From positions 33,617,351 to 33,681,350 of the forward strand of contig NC_077230.1 in NCBI RefSeq assembly GCF_027887165.1: a DNA stretch of 64,000 bases, written 5' to 3'. Origin of the DNA: Monodelphis domestica. Lineage: Eukaryota; Chordata; Mammalia; Didelphimorphia; Didelphidae. Each line of letters begins with the position of its first letter. Position 1 is the first letter of the stretch. Shown one piece after another: positions 56,224 through 64,000 of the stretch. The notes under the pieces were generated by a model. It was not told the DNA's origin and made no database searches. It was given only the letters and a program-made list of their open reading frames with translations. The position numbers were made by a program, and so were the translations under genes.

Positions 56224-59200
56224 TTTAGGACAGAAACCTTTTGCTGAACAATGGAAAGGGCTTTGACCTATGCTTAAGCGTAGAACAGGAATTTCTTTGA
56301 GTCATGATTGATTTTAGTCATTGATACAATAGAGATACTTGGAATGACAGAACCAGGTCTTGGAAAAAAATTTCCACCCCATTCAGTCCTAACACGATTC
56401 AGGAAGGGCTGCAGCATAGATCAAAATTTAATTAGTCCAATCTCCACCCTACTCAGGGTAACAGGATTTAGGAAGGGCTGTAGCAAAGGATCAAGATTTA
56501 ATTATTTGAGAATATGACCTTCAACAGACATGTGCAAAGCCACAGACCTCTGGGAGGTCCTGGGTTAAGCTAGAGCCACCATTGGCACAGGGAAGATATG
56601 GACAGTGATTGGTAGATGTGAGAACTGAGGGGAGGGAACTTGGATGGTTTAATTAAAGAGAGAGGGGTCTGAGGACTGAGGTGGTGGTTGGTTGGAGAGG
56701 TTTTGGCTCTGAAGGAAGCTACTCTGAAGGAAGCTGGAGGTGGAGGCCCCTGAGACTGTTTCTCCATTTTGTTCACGTGAGTAATAGGGACTGATCTCCT
56801 TTCTTTGCCTCAGCTATCTAAGGCCTTGGGCCTTTTGGCCCAGCCTAAACAGAAGGGGTATTTAAGCCCTATTCCCTTGTCTCCCCTTTCTCTCTCCCTC
56901 TCTCTCTCTCTCTCTAATTCCTTTCTTCCTCCTGTTTGTAATTAAACTCTATAAAAGGTTGAAGGCTGACTTGAGTTTTCATTTAGGAATTACATAGCTG
57001 AATTCCTTGGCAACCTTAAATTAATATATATCAGTCTTTTAAAGGGATTTCCTTGTCACAGTTCATATAACTGAATAATTTTAATCTCTTCCTCTGAGAA
57101 CTGCCTTTTAATATCTATTTCTTGATTGGGGAATGTTTTGTATTCTTATAAATTTGACTTGGTTCTCTATATATTTGAGAAATGAGACTTTAGTCAGATA
57201 TAACGCTTCCCCCCATATTTGTTGTTTCCCAGATTTGTTGTTTCCTTTCTCATTGGTTTTATTTCAGTAAAATCTTTTAAATTTAATTAAATTAAAATAC
57301 TTTTTAAATTAAATAAGCCATGATTTATAATATTTGATTTATTTTTTCACAAAACCAACTTTTTTCTTGTTAGTTCTATAGTTTTATTTCAATATATTCA
57401 TATCTCCCTTGATTTTCAGGATTTCCAAATTGCTGTTTAATTATGGGTTTTTAATTTGTTCTTTCATAGTTTTTTACTTTCATAACCAATTGATGTTCTC
57501 TTTCTCTATTTTATTAATATGAGCAATGAGATATGAATTTCCTTCTAAGTACTGCTTGGCTGCATCCCATAAATTTTGTTTACATTCCATAAATGTTGTT
57601 AATGATATTGTTATTTATTTCTATGATTTAATCTTTGATCCATTTGCTCTTTAGGAAATGATTGTTTCTAATTCTAAATATTAGTTTCTAATTTATTTTT
57701 AGTCTTCTGCATTTTGTGTCACTTTTCCAGCATTCTGGTTTGAAAAGTATGGATTTAATATTTCTGTTTCTATACATTTGGATGTGAGGCTTTTAAGACC
57801 ACTTATGTGGTTGATTTTTGTGAAAGTCACACATATTGCTGAGAAAAAGTGCATTCCTTTCTATTTCCCTTCAGTTTTCTCCAGAGGTCTATCATGTCTG
57901 GGTTTTCTAAAGTTCTCTTTACCTTCTTAACTTCTTTCTTGTTTATTTTCTGGTTGGATTTATCTACTTTTGAGAGGGGAATGTTGAGATTCCCCACTAG
58001 TAATATTTTTATTTTATTTTTCCTTCTGTAACTTCTTTAATTCTTCCTTTGTGACTATGGATGCTATGCCATTTGATGCATAAATGTTTAATAATGATAT
58101 TGTTTTCATTATCTATCATACCTTTTATCGTTATGTACTTTCTTTCCTTATTTCCTTTGATCAGATCAGTCTTTGCTTTTGATTTGTCTGTAATCAGATT
58201 TGCTATCCTGGCTTTTATTACTTTATTTGAGGCATAGTATATGCTATTCCAGCCTCTTTTATTCTGTGTGTGTTGACTCCATGTTTTAAATGTGTTTCTT
58301 GTGGGCAGAATAATGTGTTGTTCTGGTTTTTTTTAAACAACTCTGCTATCCTTTTCTGTTTTATGTGTAAATTCAGCCCATTCATCATTACTAATTGTGT
58401 TTTCTTGCATCTTATTTTCCCTGTTTATTTTTCTCTTTCTCTCTTTTTAGCTTTTCCATGTTCACAGATGTTTTGTTATTGACTATCACCTCCCCCAATT
58501 CAACCCTCCTTTTTTGTTCACCCTCAATCCCTCATTCTCTCTAACCTCCTACTTCCCTATAGGGTAAGATAAGTTTCTACAGATGAATATGGCTGTTATT
58601 TCCTTTTTGAGCTAGTTCTGATGAGAGTAAGTTCCAATCAGAGTTAAAGCACATCTCCTCCACTGGATTTGCTGTTTATGTGCCTCTTTATGAGAAATAT
58701 TTTACCTCCTTCTAGATCTCCTTTTCTCTCTTCTCCATTTATTCCTCTTTCCCATCCCCTCCCTTTTAATATCATCCCATCTTATTTAGCTTCCTTTCTT
58801 TGATGCATACCCCTTTTATTGCTCCAATATTAAGTATTTTAGATACTTTAATCTTAAGTATTATTTTCAATATTAAGTATTTTAGATTCTTTAGCTTTAG
58901 CTTGCCTTTGAAATATTATAGATGTCTTAATTATTTCAATGATCATCTTGCCAGGTATGAATGAACTCAATTCAACTTTCGCAAAACTATCAAGTATTAT
59001 TTTTCTCTTGAGTATTGAACTTAGTATCAAATTTTGTTTTCAACTTTTTTGCGTGAGAAAAGTCTGAAATTTCTCTATTTCATTAAAGAGCAATTATTAC
59101 CTTTTGGAAGGTTAATTTTGGTTTTACTCAGTGTACAATTCTAGGTTGCAGTCCTAGAATCTTTGCTTTTCAGAATGTCATTTTCTGTGTCTTCCAGTCC

Positions 59201-59640
59201 TTTAATGTAAAAACTGCTATGTCCTGGAGAATCCTGACTATGGCTCCTCAATATTTAAAATGTTTCCTTCTGGCAGCTTCTACCACTTTTTCTATGGCCT
59301 GGGAGTTCTAGAATTTGGTTATAGTAGTACTGGGGTATTTTATTTTGGGTTCTCTTTCAGGAAGAGATAGGTGGATTCTCTCTATTTCTATTTCCCCCTC
59401 TTGTTAGAGGATATTGTAATATTCCCTGATGACTTCTTATAATATGGAATTCAGGATTTTCTTTTGATCGTGGTTTTCAGGTATTCTGATGATCCTTAGA
59501 TGACTTCTCCTGGGTCTATTTTCTAGGCTGGTCATATTTACAATTGAAGTATTTCAGACTTTCTTCTATTTTTTTTTAAATTTTGGATTTTGTTTTATTG
59601 TTTCTTGCTTATGGTTTCATTAACTTCTATCAGTCCAATT

Positions 59641-62600
59641 CTATTTTTTTCTTTTTTTTTTAATATATTTTATTTGATCATTTCCAAGCATTATTCGTTA
59701 AAGACATAGATCATTTTCTTTTCCTCCCCCTCACCCCCCATAGCCGACGCGTAAGTCCACTGGGCATTAGATGTTTTCTTGATTTGAACCCATTGCTTTG
59801 TTGATAGTGTTTGCATTAGAGTGTTCATTTAGAGTCTCTCCTCTGTCATGTCCCCTCAAACTCTGTATTCAGGCAGTTGCTTTTCCTCGGTGTTTCCACT
59901 CCCATAGTTTATCCTTTGCTTATGAATGGTGTTTTTTTTCTCCTGGATCCCCGCAAATTGTTCAGGGATATTACACCACCATTTATGGAGAAGTCCATTA
60001 CGTTCGATTATACCACAGTGTATTAGTCTCTGTGTACAATGTTCTCCTGGTTCTGTTCCTCTCGCTCTGCATCACTTCCTGGAGGTTGTTCCAGTCTCCA
60101 TGGAACTCCTCCTCTTTATTATTCCTTTGAGCACAATAGTATTCCATCACCAACATATACCACAGTTTGTTCAGCCATTCCCCAATTGATGGGCATCCCC
60201 TCATTTTCCAGTTTTTGGCCACCACAAAGAGTGCAGCTATGAATATTTTTGTACAAGTCTTTGTGTCCATTATCTCTTTGGGGTACAGACCCAGCAGTGC
60301 TTTGGCTGCGTCAAAGCCTAGATATTCTTTTGTTGCCCTTTGGGCATAGTTCCAAATTGCCCTCCAGAATGGTTGGATCAGTTCACAACTTCACCAGCAA
60401 TGAATTAATGTCCCTACTTTGCCACATCCCCTCCAGCATTCATTACTTTCCTTTGCTTTTATGTTAGCCAATCTGCTAGGTGTGAGGTGATACCTCAGAG
60501 TTGTTTTTATTTGCATCTCTCTGATTATAAGAGATTTAGAACACTTCTTCATGTGCTTGTTAATAGTTTTGATTTCTTTATCTGAGAACTGCCTATCCAT
60601 GTCCCTTGCCCATTTATCAATTGGAGAATGGCTTGATTTTTTGTACAATTGACTTAGCTCTTTATAAATATGAGTAATTAAACCTTTGTCAGAGGTTTCT
60701 ATGAAGATTTTTTTCCCAATTTGTTGTTTCCCTTCTGATTTTAGTTACATTGGTTTTGTTTGTACAAAAGCTTTTTAATTTGATGTAGTCAAAAATATTT
60801 ATTTTACATTTTGTGATTCTTTCTATATCTTGCTTGGTTTTAAAGCCTTTCCCCTCCCAAAGGTCTGACATGAATACTATTCTGTGTTTACCCAATTTAC
60901 TTATGGTTTCCTTCTTTATGTTTAAGTCACTCACCCATTTTGAATTTATCTTGGTGTAGGGTGAGAGGTGTTGATCTATTCCTAGTCTCTCCCACACTGT
61001 CTTCCAATTTTCCCAACAGTTTTTATCGAATAATGGATTTTTGTCCCAAAAGCTGGGATCTTTGGGTTTATTGTATACTGTCTTGCTGAGGTCGCTTTCC
61101 CCCCAGTCTATTCCACTGATCTTCCTTTCTGTTTCTTAGCCAGTACCAAATTGTTTTGATGACTGCTGCTTTGTAATATAGTTTAAGGTCAGGGACTGCA
61201 AGGCCCCCATCATATGTGTTTTTTTTTTTCATTATTTCCCTGGATATCCTTGATCTTTTGTTCTTCCAAATGAACTTTGTTATGGTTTTTTCTAAATCAG
61301 TGAAGAAGTATTTTGGTAATTCAATGGGTATGGCACTAAATAGATAAATAAGTTTGGGTAGGATGGTCATTTTTATTATATTGGCTCGTCCTATCCATGA
61401 GCAGTTAATGTTTTTCCATTTGCTCAAGTCTAGTTTTAGTTGTGTGGTGAGTGTTTTGTAGTTGTGTTCATATAGTTCCTGAGTTTGTCTTGGGAGGTAG
61501 ATTCCTAGGTATTTTATTTTGTTTAAGGTGATTTTGAATGGGAGATTTCTCTTTCTGGTTCTTGCTGCTGAGCTGTGTTGGAGATATATAGAAAAGCTGA
61601 TGATTTATGTGGGTTTATTTTGTATCCTGCAACTTTGCTAAAGTTGTTGATGATTTCAATTAGATTTTTGGTTGAATCTCTAGGATTCTTTAAGTAGACC
61701 ATCATGTCATCCGCAAAGAGTGATAACTTGGTCTCCTCCTTGCCTATTTTGATGCCTTCAATTCCTTTATCTTCTCTAATTGCTACTGCTAGTGTTTCTA
61801 GTACAATGTCAAATAGTAGAAGTGATAATGGGCATCCTTGTTTCACTCCTGATCTTATTGGGAATGCATCTAGTTTATCCCCATTGCAGATGATATTAGC
61901 TGATGGTTTTAGATATATACTGTTTATTATTTTTAGGAATGATCCTTCTATTCCTAGGCTTTCTAGTGTTTTTAATAGGAATGGGTGTTGTATTTTATCA
62001 AAGGCTTTTTCTGCATCTATTGAGATAATCATGTGGTTCTTGCTAGTTTGCTTGTTGATGTGGTCAATTATGTGGATGGTTTTCCTAATGTTGAACCAGT
62101 CCTGCGTCCCTGGTATGAATCCTACTTGATCATGGTGAATGATCCTTCTGATCACTTGCTGGAGTCTTTTTGCTAGTATCCTATTTAAGATTTTTGCATC
62201 TATATTCATTAGGGAGATTAGCCGATAGTTTTCTTTCTCTGTATTTGACCTGCCTGGTTTTGGAATCAGTACCATGTTTGTGTCGTAAAAGGAGTTTGGT
62301 AGAACTCCCTCTTTGCTTATTATGTCAAATAGTTTGTATAGTATTGGGATTAAGTGTTCTCTGAATGTTTGATAGAATTCACTGGTGAATCCATCAGGCC
62401 CTGGGGGTTTTTTCTTAGGAAGTTCTTTGATGGCTTGTTGGATTTCCATTTCTGATATGGGATTATTTAAGAATTCTATTTCCTCTTTTGTTAGTCTAGG
62501 CAGTTTGTATTTTTGTATATATTCATCCATTTCTCCTAAATTGGTGTATTTATTGCCATATAATTGGGCAAAGTAATTTCTAATGATTGCCTTAATTTCC

Positions 62601-64000
62601 TCTTCATCGGAGGTGCTGTCCCCCTTTTCATCTTTAATGCTGTTAATTTGCTTTTCTTCCTTCCTTTTTTTAATTAGATTGACCAGTACTTTGACTATTT
62701 TGTTTGTTTTTTCAAAGTACCAGCGTCTTGTCTTATTTATTAAATCAATAGTTCTATCACTTTCGATTTTATTAATTTCTCTCTTAATTTTTAGGATTTC
62801 TAGTTTGGTTTTCTGCTGGGAGGTTTTAATTTGATCGCTTTCGAGTTTTTTCATTTGCATTTCCACTTGATTGATCTCTGCTCTCCCTTGTTTGTTAATA
62901 TAAGCATTCAGGGATATGAATTTACCTCTGATTACCGCTTTGAATGCATCCCAAAAGGTTTGAAAGGATGTTTTGCCATTGTCATTTTCCTTGATGAAAT
63001 TATTAATTGTTTCTATAATTTCTTCTTTAACTAAATGGTTTTGGAGTATCATATTGTTTAATTTCCAATTGGTTTTTGATTTGGTTTTCCATGTACCATT
63101 ACTAATCATTATTTTTATTGCCTTGTGATCTGAGAAGGCTGCATTCATTATTTCTGCTTTTCTGCATTTGTGTGCTATGTTTCTGTGACCTAATGTATGG
63201 TCAATTTTTGTGAATGTGCCATGTGGTGCTGAGAAGAAGGTGTATTCCTTTTTATCCCTATTTATTTTTCTCCGTATGTCTATTAATTCTAATTTTTCTA
63301 AGATTTCATTCACTTCTTTTACTCTTTCTTATTTATTTTTTGATTTGATTTATCTAAATTTGATAATGGTTGGTTTAAGTCTCCCACTAGTATGGTTTTA
63401 TTGTCTATTTCTTCCTTCAATTCTCCTCGTTTCTCCATTAGAAATTTGGGTGCTATATTATTTGGTGCATACATGTTGATTAATGATATTTCCTCATTGT
63501 CTAGAGTCCCTTTTAACAAAATATAATTACCTTCCCTATCCCTTTTGATCAGGTCTATTTTTGCTTTGACTTTTTCAGATATCATGATTACCACTCCTGC
63601 CTTCTTTCTATCAGTTGAGGCCCAGAAGGTCTTACTCCATCCTTTAATTCTGACCTTGTGGGTGTCAACCCGCCTCATGTGTGTTTCTTGAAGACAACAT
63701 ATGGTAGGGTTTTGGATTCTAATCCATTCTGCTATTCATCTACGTTTTATGGGTGAGTTCATCCCATTCATGTTCAAAGTTATGATTGTCATTTGTGGAC
63801 TCCCTGGCATTTTGATAGCCTTCCCTAATTCTAACCTTTTCTTCTTTGGCTCTACCTTTTAGTCCAGTGATTTACTTTGAATCAGTCCCCCTTGTCCCCT
63901 CCCTTGATGTTTCCCTTTTTATTCCCTCCCTTTTGGTTCCCTCCCCCTCCCCCCTCTCTTTCCCTCCCTTTTTGTTCTCCCTCTCCCCCTCCTCCCCTTG
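59641..64000 (-). mobile_element. L1 LINE, long, reverse, continues past the right edge
   Basis: The poly(T) 3' end lies at about 59650, and the 3' UTR is nearly identical to that of the L1 at 54041. ORF2 is complete in extent (63810-59998). The C-rich (G-rich on the minus strand) inter-ORF region runs from 63850 to the window end. ORF1 and the 5' UTR, if present, lie outside. It landed in the ORF1 region of the older L1. Confidence 0.95.
59998..63810 (-). pseudogene. L1 ORF2 (endonuclease + RT), full extent, frameshifted
   Basis: ATG at 63810 (MPGSPQMTIITL). The endonuclease is readable over 63678-63319 and onward. The longest clean block, 63313-61523 (596 codons), covers the late endonuclease ('SDHKAIKIM'), the linker and the RT with '[13 protein letters not shown]', 'GVKQGCPLS' and '[11 protein letters not shown]'. 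Further blocks at 61427-61068, 60997-60689, 60648-60391 and 60270-59998 are in different frames, so at least four indels separate them. RT catalytic Asp residues are intact in their block. Better preserved in RT than the ORF2 at 14993, but not translatable as one protein. Confidence 0.93.

Larger units (their letters stand above)
53868..57061 (+). mobile_element. Solo LTR of an endogenous retrovirus (fossil), holding an L1
   Basis: LTR halves 53868-54040 and 56243-57061 sum to about 992 bp. The LTR starts TGTAAACC and ends GTCACA and is flanked by 'gttc' (53864-53867 and 57062-57065). It has a TATA-like 'ggggtatttaagccc' near 56857, a CT-rich tract near 56880-56915, and the same internal tandem duplication as the LTR at 2862-3858. 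It split an old L1 and was later itself split by a younger L1. No internal retroviral genes remain. Confidence 0.92.
53020..59640 (-). mobile_element. Old L1, reverse, long, split by an LTR
   Basis: The 3' part covers 53020-53867 (3' UTR and ORF2 C-terminus; 'cacagttccacctacagcat', 'tctcctccaacatttatcat'). It resumes at 57066 and runs back through ORF2 (57080-58400; endonuclease landmarks near 57540-58330), the C-rich inter-ORF region (58480-58800) and ORF1 (58850-59640). All are heavily decayed. Its right end is hidden by the L1 at 59641. Confidence 0.8.

Overview
The window looks like a marsupial nuclear genome. It is AT-rich and has introns. It is packed with L1 LINEs whose inter-ORF region is G-rich (C-rich on the minus strand). 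It also carries a tRNA-type SINE with the head 'ggcagctgggtggctcagtgg' and older Mar/MIR-type SINEs, a combination I associate with opossums and other marsupials. I cannot fix the species from sequence alone. No bacterial, plasmid, CRISPR, rRNA or tRNA gene features were seen.

Host gene content. Nine spliced coding exons on the + strand can be supported from splice sites, compatible phases and domain motifs. Two exons (2143-2322 and 9581-~9682) encode a complete SAM domain. Seven (about 25719-25762, 37626-37746, 39768-39875, 40328-40433, 43891-43973, 51446-51542, 52571-52802) encode a short linker, a PDZ domain and a charged coiled-coil stretch. Both the SAM and the PDZ parts most resemble the neurabin/spinophilin (PPP1R9) family as I recall it. 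In neurabin the PDZ comes first and the SAM last; here the SAM lies 5' of the PDZ. Either this is one gene with permuted domain order, or it is the 3' end of one neurabin-like gene followed in tandem by a second whose own 3' end lies beyond the window. One exon has an upstream in-frame stop, so partial decay is also possible.

Layout. 1-812: L1 tail. 2143-2322: SAM exon 1. 2633-8706: a nest of SINEs, a solo LTR and an internally deleted L1. 9581-9682: SAM exon 2, followed within about 60 bp by a 1.5-kb minisatellite. 12.2-14.4 kb: ancient L1 pieces. 14.5-19.2 kb: a fairly young L1 with an almost complete ORF2. 19.3-22.2 kb: L1 pieces and an LTR-like block. 25.7 kb: linker exon. 26.3-29.0 kb: an old L1 with an L1 tail inserted in it. 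29.9-37.4 kb: an L1 split by a broken class I endogenous retrovirus fossil and by a SINE-bearing block. 37.6-52.8 kb: PDZ and coiled-coil exons with SINEs and L1 pieces in the introns. 53.0-64.0 kb: an old minus-strand L1 split by a solo LTR that itself holds a younger L1, then a further long L1 running off the right edge.

Most of the window is therefore intron or intergenic repeat sediment around one neurabin-like locus. The repeats can be dated relative to each other by clean target-site duplications.
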